A DNA stretch of 64,000 nucleotides from Undibacterium sp. CCC3.4 (GCF_034347425.1 NZ_CP133779.1:1302001-1366000); one strand, 5' to 3'; shown: positions 28,801-35,029, counted from the stretch's first letter. Numbers and translations are program-made. Notes: generated from the sequence alone by a model not told the origin.

Positions 28801-29246
28801 ATATTTACCGTTGACGCTAACCAAGGCCCACCGTTGGAAAAATACACTGTTGCGCTGTCAGTACCAGAAAAACCGCTGTTCGTTGGTACGTAAGCGATCG
28901 AATCGACATTTGTGTTGTACGGCGGTGTAACACTATCATTGCCTATAATTTTTCCGTTAGTCGTGAAGATATCGGAGATGCCACCTACACTATCGCTGTA
29001 AAAGCCATATCCGGACACCGACCCGCAATTGCTTATATTTGCTGGGGTTAAATTGTAAGTGTAGTAAGCCGCACCGGTATTAACGAAATTGAGCGTAAGA
29101 GTACAAGCCGCAGCCGGCATCACAGCGAACATACTGCTTAGCACCAACAAAACAGACCTCATGCTCTGCCCTCGCGCCATCAAGCGTTGCCATAACAGGC
29201 AGGATACCAGCATCAGTTTTGTTAGTAGGTGCATAAAATTTCTCAC
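19881..29246 (-). CDS. Giant autotransporter adhesin with TIG and Big_2 repeats
   Basis: 3121 residues. GTG 29246 or ATG 29234 starts a long signal region whose hydrophobic core is LLVLSSMFAVMPAAA (about residues 33-47). About 100 residues of unique N-terminal domain follow (CTLTLNFVNTGAAYYTYNL). Ten 85-residue IPT/TIG repeats run from about 150 to 1006 (GGTSVVITGTNFTGATAVKF). Seventeen 90-residue Ig-like group 2 repeats run to about 2535 (NTAVATVSASGVITPVSAG). A Big_3-like pair follows (about 2535-2715, with SVKFMDGSVLLG), then a linker and a C-terminal autotransporter barrel of about 275 residues (about 2845-3121: GLTVGGDVMLNPRLIAGAS, ending RFDVRLGF). It should be a type V surface protein whose Ig rods reach far from the cell, used for attachment or biofilm. 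No cysteine protease or catalytic domain is seen. Confidence 0.92.
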   Translation of the reverse strand: MRNFMHLLTKLMLVSCLLWQRLMARGQSMRSVLLVLSSMFAVMPAAACTLTLNFVNTGAAYYTYNLTPANISNCGSVSGYGFYSDSVGGISDIFTTNGKIIGNDSVTPPYNTNVDSIAYVPTNSGFSGTDSATVYFSNGGPWLASTVNITMTGGTPAPSITSVSPSSGSALGGANVVITGTNFTGATAVKFGASNASSFTVTSATQITATAPSGSGTVHITVVNGGVTSATSGGDQYTYIAAPTVSSLGTSTGPATGGTSVAITGSNFTGATAVKFGASNASSFTVTSATQITATAPSGSGTVDITVVTGGGTSATSANDKYTYIAAPTVSSLGTSSGPAVGGTSVVITGTNFTGATAVKFGLSNASGFTVNSATQITATAPAGSSGTVDITVVTGGGTSATSAGDQYTYIGAPTVSSLGTSSGPAAGGTSVVITGTNLTGATSVKFGLSNASSFTVNSATQITATAPSGSGTVDITVVTGGGTSATSANDKYTYIAAPTVSSLGTSTGPATGGTSVVITGTNFTGATAVKFGLSNASGFTVNSATQITATAPSGSGTVDITVVTGGGTSATSANDQYTYISAPTVSSLGTSTGPATGATSVVITGSNFTGATAVKFGLSNASGFTVNSATQITATAPSGSGTVDITVVTGGGTSATSANDQYTYIGAPTVSSLGTSTGPATGGTSVVITGTNFTGATAVKFGLSNASGFTVNSATQITATAPSGSGTVDITVVTGGGTSATSANDQYTYIGAPTVSSLGTSTGPATGGTSVVITGTNFTGATAVKFGLSNASGFTVNSATQITATAPSGSGTVDITVVTGGGTSATSAGDQYTYIAAPTVSSLGTSTGPATGGTSVVITGTNFTGATAVKFGLSNASSFTVNSATQITATAPSGSGTVDITVVTGGGTSATSAGDQYTYIAAPTVSSLGTSTGPATGGTSVVITGSNFTGATAVKFGLSNASSFTVNSATQITATAPAGSGTVDITVVTMGGTSSVSVADNYTYTVPTSVITFATPSSAAVFFGGTLTNAASATLSGGSYGAITYSSSNTAVATVSASGVIATISVGTSTITATQAAVTGVNAQATQSYSLTISSLPLGIVSFSTPSTASIGMGNSLTNAASSTLSGGSYGTITYNSSNTAVATVSASGVITPVSAGASTITATQAAVTGVNAQATQTYSLTVTALPQPVLTFATPSAASVGVQNSLTNAAISTLSGGSYGVITYSSSNTAVATVSAGGVITPISAGNATITATQAAVTGVNAQATQTYSLTVTALPQPVLTFATPSAASVGVQNSLTNAAISTLSGGSYGVITYSSSNTAVATVSAGGVITPVSAGASTITATQAAVTGVNAQATQTYSLTVTALPQPVLTFATPSAASVGVQNSLTNAAISTLSGGSYGVITYSSSNTAVATVSASGVITPISAGNATITSTQAAVTGVNAQATQSYSLTVTSLPLGIVSFSTPSTASIGMGNSLTNAASSTLSGGSYGTITYNSSNTAVATVSASGVITPVSAGASTITATQAAVTGVNAQATQSYSLTVTSLPVGTLSFTTPSTASVGMGNSLTNAASSTLSGGSYGVITYSSSNTAVATVSASGVITPVSAGASTITATQAAVTGVNAQATQSYSLTVTTLPVGTLSFTTPSTASVGMGTSLTNAASSTLSGGSYGAITYSSSNTAVATVSASGVITPVSAGASTITATQAAVTGVNAQATKTYSLTVTSLPVGTLSFTTPSTASVGMGTSLTNAASSTLSGGSYGVITYSSSNTAVATVSAGGVITPVSAGASTITATQAAVTGVNAQATQSYSLTVTTLPVGTLSFTTPSTASVGMGTSLTNAASSTLSGGSYGAITYSSSNTAVATVSASGVITPVSAGASTITATQAAVAGVNAQATQSYSLTVSSLPLGIVSFSTPSTASIGMGNSLTNAASSTLSGGSYGVITYSSSNTAVATVSVSGVITPVSAGASTITATQAAVAGVNAQATQTYSLTVTALPQPVLTFATPSAASVGVQNSLTNAATSTLSGGSYGVTTYSSSNTAVATVSASGVITPISAGNTTITATQAAVTGVNAQATQSYSLTVTSLPLGIVSFTTPSTASVGMGNSLTNAASSTLSGGSYGVITYSSSNTAVATVSASGVITPVSAGASTITATQAAVTGVNAQATQSYSLTVSSLPLGIVSFSTPSTASIGMGNSLTNAASSTLSGGSYGVITYSSSNTAVATVSVSGVITPISAGTSTITATQAAVTGLNAQATKSYSLTVTSLPVGTLSFSAPSAASIGMGNSLTNAASSTLSGGSYGVITYSSSNTAVATVSASGVVTPVSAGTITITATQAAVTGVNAAVTRSYSLTVTALPQPILTFATPSAASVGMQNSLTNIASSTLSGGSYGIITYSSSNTAVATVSNSGVITPVSAGTSTISATQAAVLGINAVATQTYSVTVSALPTPLLSFATPAALSTTMGSSVNNAASSTLSGGSYGAITYSSASPAVATVNASGVITPVSAGTSAITASQAAVTGINAAATQTYTLTVGKNAQAGLVLSGDKLSIMKNTGKTLLSASGGSGSGALSYALSSGTCTLLANVLTAGNAAGNCVVTATKAADATYAAATASLTVQVQNLVSATLVVSSSMSAPMLGQSLTLQASITPATATGSVKFMDGSVLLGTVTISAGSASLLTSSLGLGPHSITAVYGGDTLTVAGTSAVLALTVAKRPDPASNAVVNQHVAANVAAVQRFTVAQMSNVSSHVQLLHGDFAIRNRFNIGLNGPYFDTLRMVGDKIAQNLSSEGRYTAAPGTFGMAEGGRQTGGPFVGNDDLPQPVKNRSTLDADSMPAPGNDVLQIGGQSIGIWSAGNIDVGGMDTGDGGRAKFSSAGLTVGGDVMLNPRLIAGASIGYARDTTTMDLFGSDSKAKQWSGSLYLTYKPAQDWFIDASLGGGSVNYDNHRWDDVNSVLLNGSRSGEVAFASVTLTRELKFDDIRLHPFGRLNVLHTKLNAYNEQGSLLALSFNQSSFTDTTVAGGLEVFKDYSFASGQLTPSMKLELRHRASGDVNQSMYYTDLGAGSTNYGVTVLGLPENVESLGFGLNFRTRRGVQTNFSWLGSVGANAYRSNSFRFDVRLGF
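21640..26229 (-). repeat. Seventeen tandem 270-bp repeats encoding Big_2 domains
   Basis: The period is exactly 270 bp (90 codons): the motif GAACTGCTGTAAGTGAT or close variants recurs at 22051, 22321, 22591 and so on to 26101, with a divergent first copy at 21781. Three junction types alternate: LPQPVLTF, LPLGIVSF and LPVGTLSF. Copies in the middle are nearly identical, while the outermost copies diverge, the usual pattern of homogenising recombination. Confidence 0.95.
26229..28790 (-). repeat. Ten tandem 255-bp repeats encoding IPT/TIG domains
   Basis: The period is 255 bp (85 codons), with one 258-bp copy that has an extra Ser codon (at about 28090). The block GATATACGTATAT marks nine internal junctions at about 26489, 26744, 26999, 27254, 27509, 27764, 28014, 28272 and 28527. 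The copy nearest the N terminus and the last copy are the most divergent. Confidence 0.95.
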
Positions 29247-29280
29247 TATTTTCTGTCAATATTTTTTGCTTCAACGGTAA

Positions 29281-29316
29281 GCTTTATTGCCTTGCCATAC
29301 GGAAATGCAATAAAGC
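29281..29316 (-). promoter_or_regulatory. 10-bp inverted repeat in the adhesin upstream region
   Basis: GCTTTATTGC (29281-29290) and GCAATAAAGC (29307-29316) are perfect arms around 16 bases, 35-70 bases ahead of the adhesin start. It could be an operator or a 5' leader hairpin. No regulator gene is adjacent. Confidence 0.4.
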
Positions 29317-29365
29317 CGCTACCTGGTCGGACTTAGGGAATCGAAAAATTGTTTGAGCAAGCGGC

Positions 29366-29400
29366 GCAAATGAGCGTCTCAGCCTGAGAGGCTCATTTGC
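29366..29400. other. Long hairpin bordering the MITE-like element
   Basis: GCAAATGAG (29366-29374) pairs with CTCATTTGC (29392-29400), and inside it CTCAG (29379-29383) can pair with CTGAG (29384-29388). There is no T tract. Its right arm ends where the MITE-like element begins, so it may be part of the same element or a target sequence. Confidence 0.5.
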
Positions 29401-29566
29401 TAGGGAAGCGCGGATTTAATCGCTGTGGAATTGTTCGTTGCCAATGAGGAAGCAATGCAAGGCGTCTTTTGCTGTCAATAGCGAGCTATTGACAGCAAAA
29501 GGCAACGCAGCAGTGCGCCTCAGTGGCAGCGGACAAACCGCATGGATTAAATCTGCGCTTCCCTAG
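29400..29566. mobile_element. MITE-like element with 22-bp terminal inverted repeats
   Basis: CTAGGGAAGCGCGGATTTAATC (22 bases, 29400-29421) is matched in inverse orientation at 29545-29566 with a single mismatch. The 167-bp interior has no gene but holds a long hairpin: CTTTTGCTGTCAATAG (29466-29481) pairs perfectly with CTATTGACAGCAAAAG (29486-29501) around CGAG. Short size, terminal inverted repeats and strong internal structure are the marks of a miniature element moved by a transposase encoded elsewhere. No clear target duplication is visible. It could instead be a regulatory RNA structure. Confidence 0.55.
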
Positions 29567-29679
29567 TCAACGCTGTGCTTAAGCCAACGATATTTCGACA
29601 ACAAATGCGCACGCTCCTTATGTAAAAAACGTGGTACGGCACGGGAATACACTATTTTTCGTTACGATCTAATTAATAA

Positions 29680-29699
29680 TCAGCAATTGTGATTGCTGA
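29680..29699. promoter_or_regulatory. 8-bp palindrome upstream of the collar-protein cluster
   Basis: TCAGCAAT and ATTGCTGA are perfect arms around TGTG, about 80 bases upstream of the predicted -35 box of the collar genes. It is a possible regulator site; the regulator is unknown. Confidence 0.35.
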
Positions 29700-29778
29700 G
29701 CAACAATTTAAGAAAAAGCAAAGGAAGAAAACCCAGGTGTCGGTTTTTTTGTACACAAAAAACAATATTTTTTTATTA

Positions 29779-29807
29779 TTGACAAGCAATGCAAAATAAG
29801 AAATTAT
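29779..29807 (+). promoter_or_regulatory. Candidate sigma70 promoter of the collar-protein cluster
   Basis: TTGACA (29779-29784), 17-base spacer, AATTAT (29802-29807). The surrounding 60 bases are very rich in A and T. It would give a leader of about 70 bases before the first start codon at 29884. Confidence 0.5.
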
Positions 29808-29883
29808 TGTATTTTTGCATCATGGCGAAAGTAAGGAATATTTTGTTTTTTTTGGCAACGATATTTTTGTTAAGGGAAGACTG

Positions 29884-30450
29884 ATGGACCCATTTTTAGG
29901 TGAAATAAAAATCTGCGCGTTTCCCTTCGCCCCGGCGGGCTGGGCTCTATGCGATGGATCACTTTTGCAAATCCAGCAAAATCAGGCACTGTATTCCCTG
30001 CTCGGGATTCGATACGGTGGCGACGGCAAAACAAATTTTGCCTTACCAGATTTACGCGGCCGCACCGCCATTCACCGCAGCAAGGTTTTACTCACCGACT
30101 TCAATCAAGGCAATTCTGGCGGCGCAGAAACTGTTCAACTGACTGCCGCCACCATTCCTGTACACAGCCACACCATACAAGCCTCGCTTGCGCACGCGAG
30201 CGCCGCTACGGTGGGCATTAACAGCGATAGCTTGCTAGCACAAAGCTTTTTGCACAACGCCAGCGCCGCCGCGATTACTGGTCCTGGCGACAATCTCTAC
30301 GCCCCGACTGTACCGGCAAGCAGCCTGACTCCCATGCAAGAGAGTATCTGTTCAACGGTCGGCAGCGGCACCGCGCATAACAACATGCAGCCATCCCTGG
30401 TGCTGAACTACATGATCTGCACCAACGGACTGTACCCACCGCGAGATTAA
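29884..30450 (+). CDS. Phage tail collar domain protein (MdpB-like), copy 1
   Basis: 188 residues from ATG 29884 (AGGGAAGA upstream). The N-terminal half is a phage tail collar domain: MDPFLGEIKICAFPFAPAGW, ALCDGSLLQIQQNQALYSLL, GGDGKTNFALPDLRGR. The rest is a Thr/Ser/Ala-rich tip, ending SLVLNYMICTNGLYPPRD as in the family labelled microcystin-dependent protein. No signal peptide is visible. In phage this fold caps a tail fibre; the role of chromosomal stand-alone copies is not established. First of three paralogues, ten bases from the next. Confidence 0.9.
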   Translation: MDPFLGEIKICAFPFAPAGWALCDGSLLQIQQNQALYSLLGIRYGGDGKTNFALPDLRGRTAIHRSKVLLTDFNQGNSGGAETVQLTAATIPVHSHTIQASLAHASAATVGINSDSLLAQSFLHNASAAAITGPGDNLYAPTVPASSLTPMQESICSTVGSGTAHNNMQPSLVLNYMICTNGLYPPRD

Positions 30451-30460
30451 GGAGAACAAT

Positions 30461-30991
30461 ATGGCAGATGGATTTGTAGGAGAAATTCGTATATTTGCCG
30501 GCAATTACGCGCCGGTAGGTTGGGTTTTATGTAACGGGCAAGCACTTTCCGTGAATGATTACCAAGTACTGTATGCCTTGATAGGCACCACTTACGGCGG
30601 CACTGGCAGCACTAACTTTAAGGTACCCAACTTAAACGCGACGCTCCCTATAGGCCAAGGTGCTGGTACCAATTTAACACCGCGCTTGCTCGGTGCCAGC
30701 ACCGGTGTCGATAGCGTGACCCTGACACCGGCACACTTACCGGCACATACGCATAGCATCATGGCAAGTACGACGCCGGCCACCACGACCATTCCTGGGC
30801 CGACCCTGACACTGGGAACCACTCCCGCTTCGTTTTACGATAGCGGCGCAGCGGTCAGCACCAGCATCCACCCCATGGATCAGCAAGCGCTGACGTCAGT
30901 TGGCGGCAACCTGCCGCACGACAATCACATGCCCACGCTGAGCTTGACCTACATCATCGCAACGACCGGTCTGTTTCCAACCCGGCCTTAA
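30461..30991 (+). CDS. Phage tail collar domain protein (MdpB-like), copy 2
   Basis: 176 residues with ribosome binding site GGAGAA. It is a paralogue of the previous gene: FVGEIRIFAGNYAPVGWVLC, NGQALSVNDYQVLYALIGTT, YGGTGSTNFKVPNLNATLPI, then a variable Thr-rich tip, and ending LSLTYIIATTGLFPTRP. The three copies share the collar but differ strongly in the tip, as if the tips bind different targets. The genes are in one operon with 10- and 15-base gaps. Confidence 0.9.
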   Translation: MADGFVGEIRIFAGNYAPVGWVLCNGQALSVNDYQVLYALIGTTYGGTGSTNFKVPNLNATLPIGQGAGTNLTPRLLGASTGVDSVTLTPAHLPAHTHSIMASTTPATTTIPGPTLTLGTTPASFYDSGAAVSTSIHPMDQQALTSVGGNLPHDNHMPTLSLTYIIATTGLFPTRP

Positions 30992-31006
30992 ATTCAGGGA
31001 GCAATT

Positions 31007-31522
31007 ATGGCTGATTCATTCATTGGAGAAATCCGCGCTTTCGGATTCAATTTTGCACCGCAAGACTGGATGTCTTGCGACGGGCAAACACTGCCAATTT
31101 CGCAAAATCAAGCTTTGTATGCCGTTATCGGCAATACTTACGGCGGCACGGCACCTCAGACATTCGGTATTCCCAATCTGAGCGCACTCGGCGTCATCGG
31201 GCAAGTCGGCGGCGTGTTAAACCACCAGCAAGGCAGCAATACGGTGACGCTCACGCAGCAAACCATGCCCTCCCATACCCATGCGCTCAATGGCAACACG
31301 ACGCGCGCGGCAAGTGCTGTCCCGACGGCACATTTGCCGACACGTTTTGTGACGCCTAACAATTGTGCCTTCGTCCCTATCGCGAATGCGGGGCAGCTCA
31401 CTCCCCTCAGTCCGGAGGCAGTCAGCGCCGTCGGCAGTGGTGGCGCGCATCAAAATCTGCAACCGTATCTGGCCATCAATTTCTGTATTTCGCTGCAAGG
31501 CGCTTGGCCGGAACATCCTTGA
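31007..31522 (+). CDS. Phage tail collar domain protein (MdpB-like), copy 3
   Basis: 171 residues with ribosome binding site GGGAGC. The same layout: FIGEIRAFGFNFAPQDWMSC, DGQTLPISQNQALYAVIGNT, YGGTAPQTFGIPNLSALGVI, a shorter tip, and ending LAINFCISLQGAWPEHP. It closes the collar-gene run and is followed by a terminator hairpin. No tail tube, sheath or baseplate gene is nearby, so this is not a prophage remnant in the usual sense. Confidence 0.9.
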   Translation: MADSFIGEIRAFGFNFAPQDWMSCDGQTLPISQNQALYAVIGNTYGGTAPQTFGIPNLSALGVIGQVGGVLNHQQGSNTVTLTQQTMPSHTHALNGNTTRAASAVPTAHLPTRFVTPNNCAFVPIANAGQLTPLSPEAVSAVGSGGAHQNLQPYLAINFCISLQGAWPEHP

Positions 31523-31563
31523 TTTTTTGAACGGATCTTACAATTCAACGTCAACAGCCCCTG

Positions 31564-31589
31564 GAACCCGGCTGGCCGGGTTCTTTTTT
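31564..31589 (+). terminator. Rho-independent terminator after the third collar gene
   Basis: GAACCCGG (31564-31571) pairs with CCGGGTTC (31576-31583) around CTGG, followed by TTTTTTG. It ends only 12 bases before the next start codon, so it may act as a partial terminator that lowers expression of the genes downstream. Confidence 0.85.
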
Positions 31590-31601
31590 GATTCTTCCGC
31601 C

Positions 31602-31910
31602 ATGAATTATTCCGCAGCATATTTTCAAGACTATCTCCAAACCGCATTCCGCATCGAACTTCTAGATGGGCAAAGCCTGGCTTTATGCTTGGACCAAATC
31701 AGCGTGCGCGACAATGCCGCCTTCCATCAATTTTCACTGTTCTTCCTGTGCCAAGGTGGATTGCAACTGCAGCAAGGCACGTATTGCCTGCAACATGATA
31801 GCCTCGCGCCATTGAGCATCTTTCTGGTGCCGATCGCGTGCACGGGGAATGTGTATCGCTATCAGGCGGCATTCAGCGTCGCACTGCCAGCCGCCGGTTC
31901 GGAAAGCTGA
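31602..31910 (+). CDS. DUF6916 domain protein of the collar cluster
   Basis: 102 residues from ATG 31602. FRIELLDGQSLALCLDQISV, FSLFFLCQGGLQLQQGTYCL and LAPLSIFLVPIACTG fit the small beta-rich DUF6916 family, which often sits beside tail-collar (MdpB-type) genes. Function is unknown; a chaperone or partner of the collar proteins is a guess. There is no obvious Shine-Dalgarno, and the start lies just behind a terminator. It ends five bases before the GNAT gene. Confidence 0.75.
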   Translation: MNYSAAYFQDYLQTAFRIELLDGQSLALCLDQISVRDNAAFHQFSLFFLCQGGLQLQQGTYCLQHDSLAPLSIFLVPIACTGNVYRYQAAFSVALPAAGSES

Positions 31911-31915
31911 GCTCC

Positions 31916-32428
31916 ATGCATATTTCCGACCCCAGAATCAGCCTGCGACCGGTTACTGAAGCAGATCAGCCCTTTCTCTTGCAGGTATACGCTTCGGTGC
32001 GTGAAGAGGAATTGAAACCCACCAACTGGAGTGCAACACAGAAGGCGGACTTCATCGCCATGCAGTTTGCCGCCCAGCATCACGCCTATTCGCGCTATCC
32101 TGCGGCAGAATTTTTTCTCATTCTGGTGCAGCAGCAAGCGGCAGGCCGTATTTATCTACAACACCTGACGAATACCGTCCACATCATCGATATTTCCCTG
32201 TTGGCAGATGCCCGCGCACAAGGCGTCGGCACGGCACTGCTGCAGTCGGTCTGCGCGCTGGCGCACAGCGCTGGCAAAGCGGTGCAAATCCATGTGGAAA
32301 AATTCAATCCAGCGCTACGCCTGTACCAGCGCCTCGGATTTCTCCCCTTGGAAGACAAGGGCGTGTATCTGCTAATGAGCTGGAACGGCGCTGAAATGGT
32401 CGAAAAACACAATATTTTTCTGACCTAG
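31916..32428 (+). CDS. GNAT-family N-acetyltransferase
   Basis: 170 residues from ATG 31916. ISLRPVTEADQPFLLQVYAS is the usual N terminus, FFLILVQQQAAGRIYLQHL the central strand, DARAQGVGTALLQSVCALA the acetyl-CoA loop with the Q/RxxGxG pattern, and NPALRLYQRLGFLPLEDKGV the C-terminal motif. The acceptor is unknown. Its fixed place behind collar and DUF6916 genes suggests that it might modify one of those products, which is inference only. Confidence 0.88.
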   Translation: MHISDPRISLRPVTEADQPFLLQVYASVREEELKPTNWSATQKADFIAMQFAAQHHAYSRYPAAEFFLILVQQQAAGRIYLQHLTNTVHIIDISLLADARAQGVGTALLQSVCALAHSAGKAVQIHVEKFNPALRLYQRLGFLPLEDKGVYLLMSWNGAEMVEKHNIFLT

Positions 32429-32445
32429 CCTGCTAGGCTACGTCC

Positions 32446-33318
32446 ATGAGCAAAAAAATATTGATCACCGGCGCGGCCGGTTATATCGGCGGGGCCTTGG
32501 CCCAGCGCTTTTACAGCCGTGGCGATACGGTGCGCGGCTTGGTGCGTCTGCCTGAGCAAGTCGCGCAGCTTGAGCATCTCGGCATGCAAGCGGTATTGGG
32601 GACGCTGGACGAAACACCTAAGCTGGAGCAGCACGCGGCGTGGGCGGACGTCATCATTAACGCGGCCGACTATGAAGATGCGGTAGCCGTCAGCAGTTTT
32701 CTGCATTGTTTGAAGGGCAGCGGAAAAAGCTTTGTGCAGCTCAGCGGTTCCAGTGTTGCCAGTGTTGTAAGCGACGAGCTTGATCCGCACATCTTTACCG
32801 AAGACTCGGTATGTCCACGCCCTGGAAAAGCACATTTACATGCGATTAACCAACAGTGCATCGCTGCAGCGGCTGATGATATACGCAGTATCGTGATTGT
32901 TCCTGGCTTGATTTATGGCCCGGCAGCGCTGAAACAGGCTGGTTTTTTTGCCGCTTGGGCAGCGTGGGCGAAGGAATGTGGTTTCGTACCCTACTTAGGC
33001 AAGGCCGAAAACAGTTGGTCTAACGTCCACCTTGATGACTTAGTCGATCTTTTTGTGTTGGCAATAGAAAACGCCGCACCCGGTTCCTTGTTTTTTGCCG
33101 AAAATGGGGAAGCGACGCTCTTCTCGATGGCGCAACAGTTGCAAGCACAATTGAAGCTGCCACTGCCGGCTCAGGCATTACCGCTGCAGACATTCATCGA
33201 CAAATGGGGCGAGTCGACGACCGCAACGATTTTTGGCGGCAACAGCCGTATCAGTGCGCTGCGCGCCAGAACCCAATTGCACTGGGCACCACGGCACACT
33301 ATTGAAACAAGTCCTTGA
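32446..33318 (+). CDS. NAD-dependent epimerase/dehydratase (extended SDR)
   Basis: 290 residues. The Rossmann entry is KKILITGAAGYIGGALAQRF with GxxGxxG, then LVRLPEQVAQLEHLGM as in the NmrA/epimerase branch. A conserved Asn-Ala-Ala motif (VIINAADYE) follows and IVIVPGLIYGPAALKQAGFF lies in the C-terminal domain. The YxxxK catalytic Tyr is not obvious: AINQQCIAAA replaces it, so the enzyme may not catalyse a classic sugar epimerisation. It may share a transcript with the GNAT gene (17 bases upstream). Confidence 0.85.
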   Translation: MSKKILITGAAGYIGGALAQRFYSRGDTVRGLVRLPEQVAQLEHLGMQAVLGTLDETPKLEQHAAWADVIINAADYEDAVAVSSFLHCLKGSGKSFVQLSGSSVASVVSDELDPHIFTEDSVCPRPGKAHLHAINQQCIAAAADDIRSIVIVPGLIYGPAALKQAGFFAAWAAWAKECGFVPYLGKAENSWSNVHLDDLVDLFVLAIENAAPGSLFFAENGEATLFSMAQQLQAQLKLPLPAQALPLQTFIDKWGESTTATIFGGNSRISALRARTQLHWAPRHTIETSP

Positions 33319-33367
33319 TACGGCCGACGACAAGCACTTGTCGTCTCGGCTAAGACAGAAAATCAGC

Positions 33368-34756
33368 TTAGCTGCCAACTATCCGCATCTTGAACTGGCG
33401 CCCCTTGATATTGGTAAATTCGAGTTTGCTCACCGTTTGGCGTGCAATATGGCGCTCCAGCGCGACATAGGTGTGGAATTCGCCGACATTGATTTTACCG
33501 ACTTGTTCTTTTTTCAAACCGATATCAGCCGTCAAGGCACCGAGCAAATCGCCCGGGCGCAGCTTGTCTTTTTTTCCGCCGAAGATGCACACGGTGGTCA
33601 TCGGTGCGGTCAGCACTTGATCCGGTGCCGCTGCCAACTTGTTGATGTCGGCCCAGACTACGGCTTCGCCTTGGTATTCAGCGATCAGCTTGACCCATTT
33701 TTTTTCATTCGAAGTCGCCAAACTCAGCGCCAAGCCTTTTTCACCCGCGCGGCCGGTACGGCCGATGCGGTGAATATGCACTTCGGTATCTTTCGAGACA
33801 TCGACATTGATCACCGCGCCCAGAGTTTGAATATCGAGTCCGCGGGCGGCGACGTCAGTAGCCACCAGCACTGAACAACTTTGATTGGCAAAGCGGATCA
33901 GTACTTCGTCGCGCTCGCGTTGTTCCAAATCGCCATGCAGCGCCAGCGCCGACACCCCCTGCGCCTGCAATTCTTCGGTCAATTCGCGGCAATGAATCTT
34001 GGTATTACAAAAAGCGATGGTCGACACCGGTTGGTAATGATGCAGCAAGCGCGCCACCGATTCATTCCGTGCTTCCGGCGAGACTAAGTAAAACAATTGT
34101 TCTATATGGTTGGCCGCATGCTGGGATTCAACCTTGATTTCCACCGGATCACGCAATAACTGTTCGCTGGCATGGCGAATATTTTCCGGGTAAGTGGCAG
34201 AAAACAGCAAAGTCTGACGGCGCGCTGGGCAAGCGGCGACGATGGTATAGATGTCGTCATAAAAACCCATGTCGACCATGCGATCGGCTTCATCGAGCAC
34301 CAGCGTTTGCACGGTACTGAGTTTGATGGTGCCGCGGCTGATATGGTCGATCAAGCGACCCGGCGTGCCGACGACGATATGAGCACCATGTTCCAGCGAT
34401 GCAATTTGCGGGCGCATCGCAGTACCACCGCAGAGCGTGAGTATTTTGACATTATCGATGGCGCGCGCCAAACGGCGCAATTCATTAGCGACTTGGTCGG
34501 CCAACTCACGCGTCGGGCAAATCACTAAGCCTTGTACCGCAAAATAACTGGGATTAAGTTTAGCTAAAATACCGAGACCAAACGCGGCAGTCTTGCCGCT
34601 ACCGGTTTTAGCTTGGGCGATCAAGTCTTTTTGTTGCAAGACGATAGGCAAACTCTCGGCTTGGATCGCCGTCATTTCCTTATAGCCAAGGCTATCTAGG
34701 TTGGCGAGCATGGCGGCGGACAAGGGCAAACTGGAAAAGGCGAGCGATTCGGACAT
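33368..34756 (-). CDS. dbpA: ATP-dependent RNA helicase DbpA
   Basis: 462 residues from ATG 34756 (TTG 34762 is also open). A DEAD-box helicase of ribosome assembly: Walker A AKTGSGKT, PTRELADQV, VLDEADRMVDMGF, SAT in LLFSATYPE, and HRIGRTGRAG. The C-terminal 75 residues are the DbpA RNA-binding domain (VCIFGGKKDKLRPGDLLGAL), which in E. coli recognises hairpin 92 of 23S rRNA and so targets large-subunit maturation. No N-terminal extension. Confidence 0.95.
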   Translation of the reverse strand: MSESLAFSSLPLSAAMLANLDSLGYKEMTAIQAESLPIVLQQKDLIAQAKTGSGKTAAFGLGILAKLNPSYFAVQGLVICPTRELADQVANELRRLARAIDNVKILTLCGGTAMRPQIASLEHGAHIVVGTPGRLIDHISRGTIKLSTVQTLVLDEADRMVDMGFYDDIYTIVAACPARRQTLLFSATYPENIRHASEQLLRDPVEIKVESQHAANHIEQLFYLVSPEARNESVARLLHHYQPVSTIAFCNTKIHCRELTEELQAQGVSALALHGDLEQRERDEVLIRFANQSCSVLVATDVAARGLDIQTLGAVINVDVSKDTEVHIHRIGRTGRAGEKGLALSLATSNEKKWVKLIAEYQGEAVVWADINKLAAAPDQVLTAPMTTVCIFGGKKDKLRPGDLLGALTADIGLKKEQVGKINVGEFHTYVALERHIARQTVSKLEFTNIKGRQFKMRIVGS

Positions 34757-35029
34757 GGACAATCATTTCTTCATAGAGGGTGACAAGCGCAGCGTACTGA
34801 CCTTACAACATAGGCAAAGATAGTGCAGACGCTCAATGAGCGTATTGTAGGGCATGCAAGCGGCTGGCGGGTTCAATTGCGCTCGCCTGGCTCAGATTTC
34901 GCTAAAATCGGAGTTGGAAAACTAGCATCGTGAGAAACATAAATGTTGCTTTTATGCAATTTCTGTTACACTTTAAGTCGCACAGTCCCTTTGATTTAAG
35001 GCAAACTCTGGCAAAATTACCGCGTTCTT

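Noticed and set aside
29884..31522. A prophage remnant
   Set aside because: Only collar-domain proteins are present; no integrase, terminase, capsid, sheath, tube or lysis gene accompanies them.
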